Part shown: positions 48,172 through 60,242 of the stretch, in pieces
Numbering within the stretch: position 1 is the first letter of the stretch
How the letters are laid out: every line of letters begins with the position of its first letter
Origin: Impatiens glandulifera
Lineage: Eukaryota; Streptophyta; Magnoliopsida; Ericales; Balsaminaceae
DNA length: 64,000 nt
NCBI RefSeq assembly: GCF_907164915.1
Contig: NC_061867.1
Span: 39,416,338 to 39,480,337 of the forward strand
Direction of reading: 5' to 3'
Program-made: the position numbers and the translations under genes
The notes under the pieces: model-generated
Databases searched by the model: none
What the model saw: the letters and a program-made list of their open reading frames with translations, nothing else
What the model was told of the DNA's origin: nothing

Positions 48172-50141
48172 TCTACTGGAATTGTCTTTGGAGAACCACG
48201 ACCCTTACCAAAGCCCACCGAAGTGATCGGAAAAGGAAAGGATGTTGTAACAAATGTTGAAGAGGAAGTTTCTGAGGCAACCTGTATTGTTGACCTCATG
48301 ATGAATCAGGCCAAGGATGTTGCTGCTGAGAAGATAGAGATCTTCGATACCTGGGTACTAAACAGAATGTCTATCAAGTACACAGAAGTGATCAAAGGTA
48401 AAGGGATAGTCAATCAATGGAGACAGCTAGTCAAAAATGAGAAAAAGGTGTTGAATTGGGCTAAGACTTCAGAAATATATGAAGCTCTTAAGAGAAATGA
48501 TCTAGTGGAAGAAAACTTGAGAGGAAGGGCTCTCTTTCCCATTCTCGAGGCTAGAAAAGCCAACTTCAATCCCACTAAAAGAGGTGATGAGGCGGAAGCA
48601 AAAGCTTTAAAGAGGTTAGATGAGATTATGGAGGACTATGTCTCAGTTGTTTCTCGATACGTTGATGGAGCAAGTTGCTTAGGTGCTAGCCCATTTGGTA
48701 GTTTCTCAGATGAAGATGAACAAATGGACCTATCTGATGATGCTGATGCAGATACAAATAAGCAAGATGCTGCTCTTCTGATAGAACTTGGAAGTCTCTC
48801 TGTAGAAGAAAGACGTCTTCTGGCTCAACATGTTATCAAGAAAGATGAGGAACCTATTCAAGAGAATCTATCCATAGAAAAAGAAGAAGTTATACAAGAG
48901 CTTGAACAAGCTCTTGAAGAAGATGCTGATCAAGAGCCCGTTCAAGCTCTTGTAACTCAAGAAAAAGAAGTTGTTGAAGAGCCTATTCAGGCTCCGGTCA
49001 CTTATGAAGAAGAGGTGGTGAAATCCCCTATCGTCAGAACAGAGGGATCTCAAGAAAAAGAGGCTGAAGTCAGTCAGCCTAAGGTTGTCCGATCTGAGGG
49101 GGAACCCTCAAAAGACAAAGAGATGCCGAAGAGAGTTCCTCATCGGAGGGGAACAAGATCAAAATGCTAGAACAGTCAAGCCTCTACCATTTCCTGAGAT
49201 TAATGGTGGTAATCCCTATAAGAATATTCTCAATCTTCTTCACAGTACATGAAATCTGTACAAAAGATTTAAGAGAGCAGAAAAAGAGTTGGAAGAAGAA
49301 GAGCAAAATCAATCTGAAAATGAGTCTGAGAAGGATGAACCCGAGCAATTCCTACAGGTTCATACTCAATTTAACCCCATTCAGAGCATGACAGCAGAAT
49401 CGCAAGATAATTCATGGGATCTTCGGTTGACGGTACCAAGCTCTTAAAGTCGATGACATCTCTATTAACAACTCTTCAGAAGAATGTGGTAACTCTAGGA
49501 TCGAATATGGTAAAGATCTTGAAGACCCAGAAAGAGGACAGAAAATACTTTGCTGAACATGTCAAAATTCTTAATGAGTTGGATGAGGTATTGAAGAAGA
49601 ATACATATGAGACTCATATCTCAAATTCAAAATTTTCCAAATTTGAAAAGCAACTCTTCAGTCGACAATCGGAAATGGTGAGCCTCGAAAGACAAATCAA
49701 TCTTGATAATCAACGATTATGGAAACAATGGAATTGATTCAGAATCAGCTGGTTGAAATTCAAGGCAGCATGAGAAGAACAAATGCTGAAAGACTAGAGT
49801 ATGTTGACTCTATCGCAAGGAAATTTCAAGCTGAAAAGAATGCGAAAGCTGGTGCTGAGAAAGAACAGAATCGTATTACTCAAGGTGAGCCTAGTAGAGA
49901 CAGAAGAGGTGACAGTGTATCAACTGGCACTAGATTTAAGCGAAGGCCATCTGATGATGATAACCCAAGACCAACTAAAAGAGGCAGAGGTCGAAGTGGT
50001 GGTGATCGTGGAGGTCGAAGCAGTGATGGTGATCGCGGAGGCCGTAGCAGTGGAAACACTTGTGGTGGCCGAAGTGTCGGAACTAGTCGGGGTGGTCGCT
50101 CTCTTCCTCCTTTTCGCAATCTGCTAACTGTCAAGAGATGA
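48172..50141 (+). pseudogene. Envelope-like ORF (C-terminal half) with Gly/Arg-rich tail
   Basis: The long open stretch to 49170 contains IEIFDTWVLNRMSIKYTEV, LNWAKTSEIYEALKRNDLVE and an acidic Glu/Gln/Val-rich repeat region (about 48840-49060). The frame then shifts: 49180-49440, then 49414-49737 (coiled-coil-like; LTTLQKNVVTLGSNMVKILK), then 49719-50141. The last part ends in an Arg-Gly-Gly-rich tail (about 49980-50100; repeated GDRGGRSS) typical of RNA-binding segments. The ATG at 48136 belongs to the antisense integrase of the neighbour, so the first codons of that frame are not native. Confidence 0.6.
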
Positions 50142-50393
50142 CAGGTGAAGGGATGAGCTATGAAGGAACTCGTTTCCCGATCGATCCTCGAGTGAAAAGG
50201 GAAGAACAATAATCTCCTTTCTTCTACTTTGTTAACTCTTGATCTATGTTTCTTTAACAATGTTTTTGAATATTGGTTTTGGAAAGTGGTTGTGTAAGAT
50301 GGATGAACAAGTTTTATTCTGCATTTTATATGATGAATGCTTAACTTGTTATCTATGCAAAAGTTTCAATCTCATCATCAAAAAGGGGGAAAT

Positions 50394-52003
50394 TGTTGAG
50401 TCAAATTATTTTGACTAAGTGGTGAAATAATTTGACTATTGGAATTTTGATGATGAATGCATATAAAACTTAATTTATGCGTCTGATTGTTTTTGATGCA
50501 GGTGTATCGAAATCAGATTATATTAGACTTGGTCCTAATGAGGTTCATTAGACCGATTTGGCATTAGATGCACGGAGTTAGACGTGCAGTCTAACTAGTT
50601 AAGTTAGACGTGCAGTCTAACTAGCGGAGTTAGATGTGCAGTCTAACTAGTTGAGTTAGACGTGCAATCTAACTAGCGGAGTTAGACATTCAGTCTAATT
50701 GGTTGAGTTAAACGTGTAGTCTAACTAGCGGAATTAGACGTGCAGTCTAACAAGCGGAGTTAGACGTGTAGTCTAACTAGCGCAGTTAGACGTGCAGTCT
50801 AACTGGTTGAGTTAGATGTGCAGTATAACTAGCGGAGTTAGACGTGCAATCTAACTAGTTGGATTAGACGTAGAGTCTAATAGAAAGAGAAAGTTAGACG
50901 TGTAGTCTAACTCCTTCAGACTAGTCTGAAGTGAAACGTAATTAGATGTGGAGTCTAATGGAATGTGAAAGTTAGACGTGCAGTCTAACTAGTGAAAGTT
51001 AGATGTGCAGTCTAACTCCTTCATAGTAGTCTGAGGTGATTGTAATTAGACGTGAAGTCTAATCCCATTAGACCAGGTGGTCTAATGGATCCTATTATTA
51101 GACGGGGACGTCTGATTTCATTAGACGAGGTTGTCTAATTGAAATACGTCTTATGCCATGCTTAAGAAGTTGCTTGAAGCTAGCACCCGCCTACCCACGT
51201 GCTCTAGCTGTACGCTACTCTCGCTCCACTTTCTAGTGAAGATCAGTACGACAGCCAGCTGCAACCAATCAAGCAATGCCACGTAAGCGAATATCCTTCA
51301 CATTAATTGTTTTGTAGATACATCTTTGAAGAATATTCGGCGCACTACCAGTTGTGTATGGCCACGATCCTTGTATTCAGAGTCTGCTGTGTACTATGGA
51401 GGCGTTCTAATGGAAGCTCTCCACATGTCATTATGAAGATTCGACCGTTGGTACTTGTTCCTTATTTAAAGAATCTCAAGGACAACGGACAATCTCTCGC
51501 ACTCTAAGGAGAACTTCTAGAATTACTGAGAAATCAAGATTTTGAACTATCAAACCGTCAGCTGCTTTCTTGCTTTTACTGTGTGTTAATCAAGAGATAG
51601 TTAGAATCAAAGCACTGTATTAGCTGAGTGATATTCATCATATTATAAGTTGAAAGAGTCTGTTCTGTTCAACAGTGAGCTATTCGTGCAAACTGTATTT
51701 GATTCAAAGCATATTATAGTGAATCCTTCCGGTGGTTGGAAAAAGGGGGTGACGTAGGAGAGTTTGCCCCGAACATCCATAAACAAACTGTTGTGTTGTT
51801 TCTTTCCGTCATCTTCTCATTCTTGATCCTAAGCTTCAAACCTAAGTAAACATTTATGCACTTGATTTTGTTTCAAGTATTTACAAGGGTTTGTGTAGAA
51901 TAGAAAGTGATTTAAATCCTTAACGGGATTTCTGTCAAACCGTTTTTCTTAAGCCTTCATCAATCGCCAGACCCCCGTCTCTATTGATTAAGTCGATCCT
52001 ATC
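50394..52003 (+). repeat. 3' LTR with palindromic array
   Basis: About 1610 bp, starting TGTTGAGTCAAATT after the polypurine tract. Bases 50575-51000 are filled with units of about 26 bp, each with the perfect palindrome GTTAGAC-GTGCA-GTCTAAC and spacers such as TAGCGGA or TAGTTGA. The last four bases of the LTR are missing at the junction with the next element. Confidence 0.8.
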
Positions 52004-53030
52004 GTGAATTCTTTAAAGGAAAAGTCAAATACCTTAGATTCTTTCTCTTCCAAGAAGCAGTGAACATCTTCATCATCATTATCGCTGGATGATGAATCAT
52101 CTGAGTCGCTTCAGGCTCACTTGGCCTTGCTATCAGCAACCATGAAAGCCTTCATCTCTTTTTGGTTCTTCTTGTCATCATTTCTCTTGTCATTACGCTT
52201 TGGCTTCCTACATTCCACTTTGAAGTGTCCTAGTTTATCACAGTTAAAACACTTTAAGTTAGCCTTATATAGTTACTCTTATCATCATTGTTATTATTTG
52301 AAGAGCTTGAGTTAGGATTGATCTTTTTCATCAATTTCACGAATTTCTCCACGAAGAGAACCATGACGTCGCTGCTAATCTACTCCGCAACAGACTTCAC
52401 ATCATTGACTGCTCTTCTTTGTTCCAATAGTTTATTTCAAACTCGTAGGCCTTCAGACCGGCCAACAAATTATAGAGCTCTATCTTGTTGAGGTCTTTAG
52501 ATTCCCTCATCGCCATTGTTTTAATATCCCACTCTTTGGGCAGAGCACACATGACTTTGATTACAATCTCTCTGTTGTTGTAAGTCTTTCCTAAAGTGGA
52601 GAGAGTAGTGATAATTTTACTAAATATCTCATTGAACTGAGTCATCGTCTCTTCAAGATGCATCTTGATGTTATCGAACTACTATGTGGCAACCATGAGT
52701 TTGTTTTCTTTGGTTTTCTCATTTCCCTCACACAGTTGAGTCAAATTTTCCTAGATTTCTTTGGCAGTAGGGCATGTAATGATCTTGTTGAACATGTTAT
52801 CATCCAATGTCTTGTAATGAATGTATTTAGCCATGTTGTTGAGGTTGTTCTTCCTCTTATCTTCACTGGTACATTCACATCTTGGCTTCTCAATCTTTAT
52901 CGGACCATCGGTGATGACAAATCACATGTCATCATCTATGGAAGATAGATGAAATTGCACTCTTACCTTCCATCTGTTGTAGTTTTCCTTACAAAACATA
53001 GGAACCTTATTGGTGGCAGCCATAGACATG
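52004..53030 (-). pseudogene. Copia gag (UBN2 type) relic with zinc knuckle
   Basis: Starts at the ATG at 53030 (MSMAATNKVPMF). It continues through a UBN2-type gag domain (EIWENLTQLCEGNEKTKENK; MHLEETMTQFNEIFSKIITT; MCALPKEWDIKTMAMRESK) to a zinc knuckle CFNCDKLGHFKVEC (about 52255-52212; CX2CX4HX4C) and an acidic Ser/Asp-rich end. Two adjacent TAG stops near 52683 interrupt the frame and further shifts follow. Gag forms the virus-like particle of the element; this copy is cut off before protease. Confidence 0.8.
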
Positions 53031-53067
53031 ATTTCAGATCTGATGATGCTTGAGAATAGAAAATGAG

Positions 53068-53079
53068 GCTCTTATACCA
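53068..53079 (-). other. Primer-binding site (initiator Met tRNA type)
   Basis: TGGTATAAGAGC on the minus strand, two bases after the LTR end TTAACA. One base differs from the usual plant TGGTATCAGAGC. Confidence 0.7.
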
Positions 53080-53081
53080 CT

Positions 53082-54653
53082 TGTTAAGATCGGTATTGAC
53101 AATAGAGACCGGGGTCTAACTATTGTGAACAACTTATACACTTCAATTAGATTTTAACTCTGTTAAAAGTTAAAATATGTTTCTATTCTTCGCAAATCTT
53201 CATAAACTCTTGAAACGGATTGAAGTGTTGAATCTTTTGTTGGATTTGAAGTTTTAGACAAATGAATGTAAATGCCGTAAAATAAATAACATATGGAGTT
53301 TTATGGATGTTCGGAGATAAAAATCCTACGTCACCCCTTCTTCCCCAACATGAAGGATATTCACTAGAAGACTTTGATTGATATAGAACCCACTACACAA
53401 ACCCAATTAGAAACTATATGACTTAATAAATGCCTACTTCTGAACTTCTAGCTAACTCTCTGTTGAACATAACAACCTCTGTTCAATTTATAACATTGAG
53501 ATTTCACACAGAAATAACAATGAATGAATTACAGAATGATCACACAAACAGACAATGAGTAATTTGTGCTTGAGATTGAGAGATTGGATAATCAAAGAAA
53601 GAGAGCTTAAGCAACTTGTAAGACCAGTTTTTTGGAATTGAAGTGACTACTCCTTCGTCTGTTATCCTTGAGCTTCTATTTATACTTGAAGTACACCAAC
53701 GGTCGAATCTTCTACTAGGACACGTGTCATGTGTCCATTGGACGACTGTGAATAGTAAAAAGGTACATCAGATTGAGAATTGGGATAGTGGTTGTACCAG
53801 AGAGGTAGTGCGCCGAATATCCTCAGATATTGTCTTGTACTAGAGAGATTCAACGTGGGCAATTTGAATGATAAACGTGTACGTGGCAGTCTCTCATTTG
53901 TTGGAATCAGCTGACTTGTCAGACAGTTGAAAACGGTAACTACAGATGAGCTGAGTGAGTACGTAGTTAGACGCTCCTTCGGACGTCTAATCAAGTTAGA
54001 CGACGTCTGCTCACGCTCCTTCGTTAGACCTCGTCTAACTACGCTTCCCTTTAGACCACATCTAAGAAGGAGTTAGACATCGTCTAACTGTGCTTCCCTT
54101 TAGACCATGTCTAAAGGAGTTAGACTGCATCTAATTGCGCTTCATTTAAAACCACGTCTAAAGGAGTTAGACCACGTCTAACTGCGCTTCCTTTTAGACC
54201 ACGTCTAACTTTGTTTACCTTTAGACCACGCTTAAAGGAGTTAGATTGCATCTAATTGCGCTTCCTTTTAGACCATGTCTAAAGGAGTTAGACCGTGTCT
54301 AACCGCCCTTCCCTTTAGATTGCGTCTAAGAAGGTTAGACGATGTCTGCTATCACTTCTTCATTAGACTACATATAACTGGGTTAGACGACGTCTAACAA
54401 CGCACACTCCTTAGACCACGTCTAAAGGAGTTAGACGACGTCTACTTGTGTACTCCTTAGACCACATCTAAGAGAGTTAGACGACGTCTGAATAGACAGT
54501 CTTCTTTAGATCTGTACCTGCACAATGGAAAATTACCCAACTTAGTTTTGTTCAAACCATATCATCAAAATTATGTTGTGCATATTCTTTTACGTTAATT
54601 AATTATTTCTTTCTTAATTAATTTTCAATTTTTTTGTTTAATTTAACCCAACA
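53082..54653 (-). repeat. 5' LTR with a second palindromic array
   Basis: 1572 bp, starting TGTTGGGTTAAATT and ending CCGATCTTAACA. Bases 53960-54490 hold many copies of TTAGAC(N2-3)GTCTAA-type palindromes separated by AAGGAG or GCTTCC. It is related to the 50.4 and 60.9 kb LTRs by its start, its end and the GAGACCGGGGTCT block, but the internal sequence is different, so it is a sister family. Confidence 0.8.
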
Positions 54654-56260
54654 GATATCTATCAAACATTAAGGACACCTAAATCAAACTTCTATTGCAT
54701 GCTTCCTCATAATAAGATACTAATCGAAAACGAGAAGACCCAAAATGAACTTCCATCGTCTACATTTTCAAAACCAAATATTTATCAAAACCTAGGACAC
54801 AAAGGACGGAATCGTCTACTTCCTCAAGATAAGATATTGATTGAAACCGAGAAGACCCAAGACGAACTTTCATCATCTACTTTTTCAAAATCAGATATCT
54901 ATCGTAAAATGAAGACACCAAGGACGAACATCCATCGTATACTTCCTCAAAGTTTGATACTAATCAAAAGCCGAGAAGACCCAAGACAAACTTATATCGT
55001 CTAAATAATTATGTATCTAGCGACACCACTTTACTCAAGCTCAATATCTAGAAAAAAATTGTCACCCATATTGACTTGAACTTTACACACTCAACCAAAT
55101 TGAATCACATACTTCTCTATTTGTCTTCAATTGTTGTCACCATACTTCATAGATTTTTCAAAACAAATCACGTATTTCTTTCAATTTGAATTGATCGAAC
55201 CTCTCATCTAGCCCATTTTTCATGATTAGGAATCACATTAAAGGTCTCATTCATCTTCTTGCATTAAATGACAATTCAATGATCTCATTTGACTTTGTAT
55301 TGATCGAGCCTCTCATCTAGCCCTTTTTTCATAACTAGGAATCTCATACAAAGTCTCAATCTTATTCTTAAATATAATCTACAATACATGGAAAATTAAG
55401 ATAGAACACAATAAGTACCCATATTATTACCTTAGAATTGACCGAACCTTCCATGTAGACCATTTTTTATGATTAAGAATCTCACTCAATGTCTTATTAA
55501 CTTCTCACATTGAAAGATAATGCAATGATTTCTTCTTTGTTCATTTGAGAGTTGCTTCATAATGTCTCGACCTAAACTTATAAGTGTCTTCCACTAGTCT
55601 TCCTCTTCTTGGTTTTTCATTCATATTGTGTGTTAACTAGTAATATGTCAATCTTTAATCAACTTCCAACTCAATGCAATATTACAATTTGGCCTAAAGG
55701 ATTGCCTTGTCAACATGTTGACAATGTTGTCATCAGTAAATGCCTTTTTCTATTAAATTTGTTATGTACCATTCTTTTTTTAATCCATGGTCAAGGATAC
55801 CTCTTCACCAAGGTCATCCTCCTCCCCAACATTAGAATAAATAATTGTCCCATGACAATTCTCCATTGGCAGTGTGCTCTTTTGATGACATATTTCCACC
55901 TCGTGTTATGATTCCTCTTGAATCACTACTTGTGCCTTCATTGTGTGTGCTCCAGCTTTGTAAAATTTCACATCTTAACCTTGCGTAACATTATCTTCAG
56001 ATCTTCTAGTCAAACTCTATTTCATGTAACATTCTCTGAAATCCAAGAAAGAAAATTTTCTTTGACGTTGGATCCAGCTTCCCTTGCATTATTTTGAGTT
56101 AAAGTTTTTGCACTAAAAACTCCTTTCTAAACCAATTCTTGCAAGCCTTTGAGGCCAAGCCTCAAATGCCAGAACTTTGATATATATTTAGTAACTTCGG
56201 AGATAATAACTAAACATACTTGTGAGTTACATTATAGAGAATACACATCGAAAATAGATC
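54654..56260. repeat. Repeat-derived sequence without a recognised gene
   Basis: Bases 54654-55010 form a tandem repeat of about 120 bp (copies from about 54715, 54833 and 54955, each with GAGAAGACCCAA and CATCGT.TACTTCCTCA). Bases 55190-55530 hold three diverged copies of a block with GAACCTCTCATCTAGCCC. The rest could not be identified. Confidence 0.5.
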
Positions 56261-56267
56261 AAAAATG

Positions 56268-56830
56268 TTAAATATGTCATAAGTGTATTAAATGGGTCAA
56301 AACATGTTAAACATGTCAAAAAGTTGTTAAACGTGCCAAAATGTGTCAAACGTGTCAAAATGTGCCTAAAATATGAAACGTGCAAAAACGTGTTAAATGT
56401 GCCAAAAAATGTTAAACGTGCCAAAAACCTATTAAACGAACCAAAAACGTTTTAAACTTGTCAAAATGTATAAAACGTGTCAAAACATGTTAAACATGTT
56501 AAAAACGTATTGAAATTTACCAAAACGTGTTAAACGTGTCAAAACGTTTAAAGAATGAGTTAAATATGATTAAACATGTTAAAAACATGTGGAAAATATG
56601 TTAAACATGTCAAAAACATATTAAACGTGTTAAACATGTCAAAACGTGTTAAACGTGCCAAAACGTATTAAGCGTGCAAATTTGTGTTAAACGTATCAAA
56701 AACGTGCATATTGGATTAAAACGAGTTACATACTTTTTAAAACAAAAAACGTATTAAACAAGTCAAATTATGTTAAATAAATCAAATATTAGTTAAACGA
56801 GTTAAAAACATGTTGAATAAATAAAAAAAA
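56268..56830 (-). repeat. Short-unit degenerate repeat, second part
   Basis: Units such as GTGTTAAACGTGCCAAAA recur in the same orientation as the flipped part at 40200-40360. This may be the other half of one array split by the retrotransposon cluster. Confidence 0.65.
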
Positions 56831-59800
56831 TTATAATTGATCTGAAATATGTGAAATTAAATTAGATTGGATTAGGATATGTTTGGAGGAGTGAAATTAA
56901 AATTAGAATTGAAATTAAAAATTGGTATTGAATTGCCTCCTATATTTGGAAACTATAGAATTTTAATTAAATCATAATTCATATTTACATGTTTGAAAAA
57001 AAATATAATGAAAATATTTTTAATATATTTGATCTATTTTATTAAAATAATAGTTTGACACAACCAAATAAAATAGATTAATGTCATGAAATATTTTTAA
57101 AATTTCATTTTAATTAAAAAATATATATATGTTCGACATCTTAACTTCTTAATTTTAAAAACAAAATATCAGTTCAAAAATGTTAACTTCTTAAATTAAA
57201 TTAGTATATATATATATATATATATTATTTCAAATATTAACTTAATAAATTAAAAAAGAAAAAATACATCGATTCGATATCTAAACATTGTATATTTATA
57301 TACACTTAATTTATAAAAAAAAAAAATCTACTTTTTGAATATGTGAATTTTTCGAAACTTTTGAATTTTATGATTAAACTATATTAAATATTAACAAATA
57401 TATATTTATATTATCTTAGTATATATTTAATATTTTAATTTATATATAATAATTATAAATACTATTTTTTTTTCTCAAATTTATAATTCTAGAATATTCA
57501 TTAGCTAGCAAAATTATTTTCTAAAATTATTATACAGGCTAAGTTTACGAATTCAAATAAACAATTAAATTGAAAACAAACTCGTATTGGCCGGATTCCA
57601 AAAGAATTTAATTTCTAACCATTCTAAATAAAATCCAAAAATATAAATAAATATACCAAATTAAATAAAAAAATTCCCAAGTGTGGCGACCAATTGAGTA
57701 TTTCCATAATTCGGATTATGAGTTGAGAAAGCTAAGATCTCCCAACATTAACTGAATCTCCAATAGTGTACTTTGAGTTTATGTTCTTGCAACCGGATAC
57801 CTTTCCATCTTTTCTAACTTTTATGTTATCTGCACCACTGCACCATTACTATAACCTAGATCGCATGCCCAATAACAGATAAGTATTATCTTTAGACCTA
57901 GGATAGTAATTAGGCTAGTGCTTTATATGTGAAAATGATTTGAACAACTCTCAATAAAAAGTATAAAAAAACATACTATATATTATGACAAAAAGTTTAA
58001 AGGAGAGACCATTATTTGACGGGTACATGAGACATAGCATCGATGTCATTTCTCACGTGTAAGAAATAACCGAGCCCAAATTGGAGTCTCTTATCCGCGT
58101 TTCAAATTTCAAAACATTTTTCTTTCCCAATTTCTCGAGAAGTAAATTGGGTGTCTACTCTAAAAAGTCAAAGCTAGTTTAAATTTGTTTAGTCCTATTT
58201 TTTATTCCTCGTCTTACACTTAAGAGAGACGACATCCAAGAGAGTTTTATGATATTTGAGAGGAAGGTAAGCCACGGGACATCCGAGGAAATATTTTATG
58301 ATTTTTCGTTCTTATTATTATTCAAAAACAATGTCGTTATTTTAGACTTTATAACTTTTTTGATGACTCTAATAAGGAGAGTCATAGATACTTAACTTGA
58401 AATAAACTTTTGCCATTTTATAATATTCTTTTTACACAAAAACTATAATGTTAAAAGTAAAAAAGAAAAAAAAAATAATAATGACGAAAAATGGCACATC
58501 ACACACATTCGTCATTTACGTGCATGGATCTAATCTTGGGCACATCGTCCTATTATTTTGTAGTAGTACACGATGTTCATTGCGTGATATCATCAATATA
58601 TCTATCGTTAATGTGTAAATATTAACCAATGAGTAATGACAATCTATACTAAAATTGAGTGATGTTCTGTGATCTCGAACAAGGTCTTAAGATTGATCCA
58701 CACTTCCATATTCCATATTTTAGTGATCTTTCCTTTTAGAGGTAGAACTAAAGACAGGGGAGAAATTCCCAACAATTGAGTTATGCTCCATTACATTGAT
58801 AGTTTTGATTGAGATGTTGAGGAACTTTCTCTTATGATTTCACTTGCACACAAAACCCAGATCATTACTCACATGATAAAGATGTTAATAAATACATTCC
58901 AATATTTAAAATAAAAATCACAAAAAAACTACATATTGATTGCTTGTCTTTGGTATTTGTTTTGTAGGTAGTAGATCTACGTTTAACACTACGACTCTTA
59001 GCCATTTGGGCCACCATCACAATTATGTTTGGTTGAACCACAACATACACGAGCTAAAACAAGATAAAAATGTTTTAGACATGGTCATGATCGACCACAA
59101 ATCATATGTCTTCCATTCTTCTAAGACATAAAGATTTGACTTTTGTGGATAAGTTTCTATGAGAGGAAAGTCAAGACCAACAAAGAAGGTGATAGACTAA
59201 ACCACAAGGAAAGGAATAGCTCAAAGAAGAATTGGCTTTAATTTCGAATCCTTTCTTTGTAATGTATTGAATGCAAAGTTTTTTTATATTTTGCAAAAAT
59301 TGTGTGTATTTGTAAGTGAGGACGAGAGGTGAATTCTGGTAACAATTCATAATTGTTTATTACTGACCATTTATCTTAAGTATAAATACATGCATAATGA
59401 AGGATAGAAAAATGGGCCTCTATTTTCCTTAAGACATGTGCGTGCATAATGATAATAAAGCTTATCACATCATTCAAGAAATCTTCATGGATGAAGAATT
59501 TTGAGTAGTTCGACATACTCTAGTAATGATAACATTGGATATCTAAAATTTTCATGGATGAAGCATTTTCAGATGATGGTCTCCATGATCACATTTGTAT
59601 ACGCACTAACATATACATTTGCATTCCCACTAACATATTCATTTGCATATGCATTTTTGTAAGCATGTACAAAAGTTAGCATTTTCTTATATTTATATTA
59701 TTTATATAGTTAATTATTCTTGTGTCACAAGTTGAGAGTTTGTGATTACCTTCAAAGAAGTTAGCATTGTTGAAACATCATCTTATAATATTAAAAAAAA

Positions 59801-60242
59801 ATTATAAAAATAATTCATCATCATATGTTTATAAAAATATATGGTTGATTTTAAATATAAAAGTTTAGAAATTTAGTTGGTTAAAATATTGCATTTATAA
59901 GGTATATAGGTTTCAAGTTCAAGACTTATATTTTTTATTTTTAATCTTACTTTTTTTAAAAAAAATTAACTATTAAATGTGTTGAGAATAGATTAACCCA
60001 CAAACCAACGTTTTCGGTTCGCTTACACTCACACAGAGACGGACAGAGCAAGGGGCTGAGGTGGGCTTAAGCCCACCCCTATCTCATTCTATTTTTTTTA
60101 TTCTTTAAGCCTTGTTTGAGGGAGTAAAAAAAGATTAGGTTAGATATATTTATTTTATTTTTGTTTGATTTGAATGATTATTTAGATTTTAGAATTTGTC
60201 TATATAATTTTTTAAGTATTTTTATAATTTTTGGATACTTTT
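56831..60242. other. AT-rich intergenic sequence
   Basis: No gene was recognised. It includes an (AT)n run at about 57200-57226 and less AT-rich stretches at 58020-58300 and 58900-59270 that look like old repeat pieces but could not be named. Confidence 0.4.

Larger units (their letters stand above)
48172..52003 (+). mobile_element. 3' half of a plus-strand SIRE-type Copia element
   Basis: Contains the C-terminal part of an envelope-like ORF (to 50141), a polypurine tract AAAAAGGGGGAAAT (50380-50393) and an almost complete 3' LTR (50394-52003). Its left end is fused to antisense integrase of the neighbouring element. Its LTR stops four bases short of the expected end (CCTATC, where the sister LTR has CCTATCAACA) and is fused to gag of a third element. 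Confidence 0.8.
52004..54653 (-). mobile_element. 5' end of a minus-strand SIRE-type Copia element
   Basis: Consists of a complete 5' LTR (54653-53082), a primer-binding site TGGTATAAGAGC (about 53079-53068) and gag (53030 to about 52004). Protease and everything downstream are missing because the sequence switches to the plus-strand element at 52003. Confidence 0.8.

Noticed and set aside
55609..55911. 100-codon plus-strand open frame
   Set aside because: No recognisable domain, AT-rich codons and a position within repeat-derived sequence; no support as a gene.
58940..59131. 63-codon plus-strand open frame
   Set aside because: It is short, with no family recognised and no splice or promoter context.
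60045..60090. Palindromic GAGGTGGGCTTAAGCCCACC as a regulatory site
   Set aside because: It resembles a common dispersed repeat end in plants; no associated gene or second end was found, so nothing specific could be claimed.
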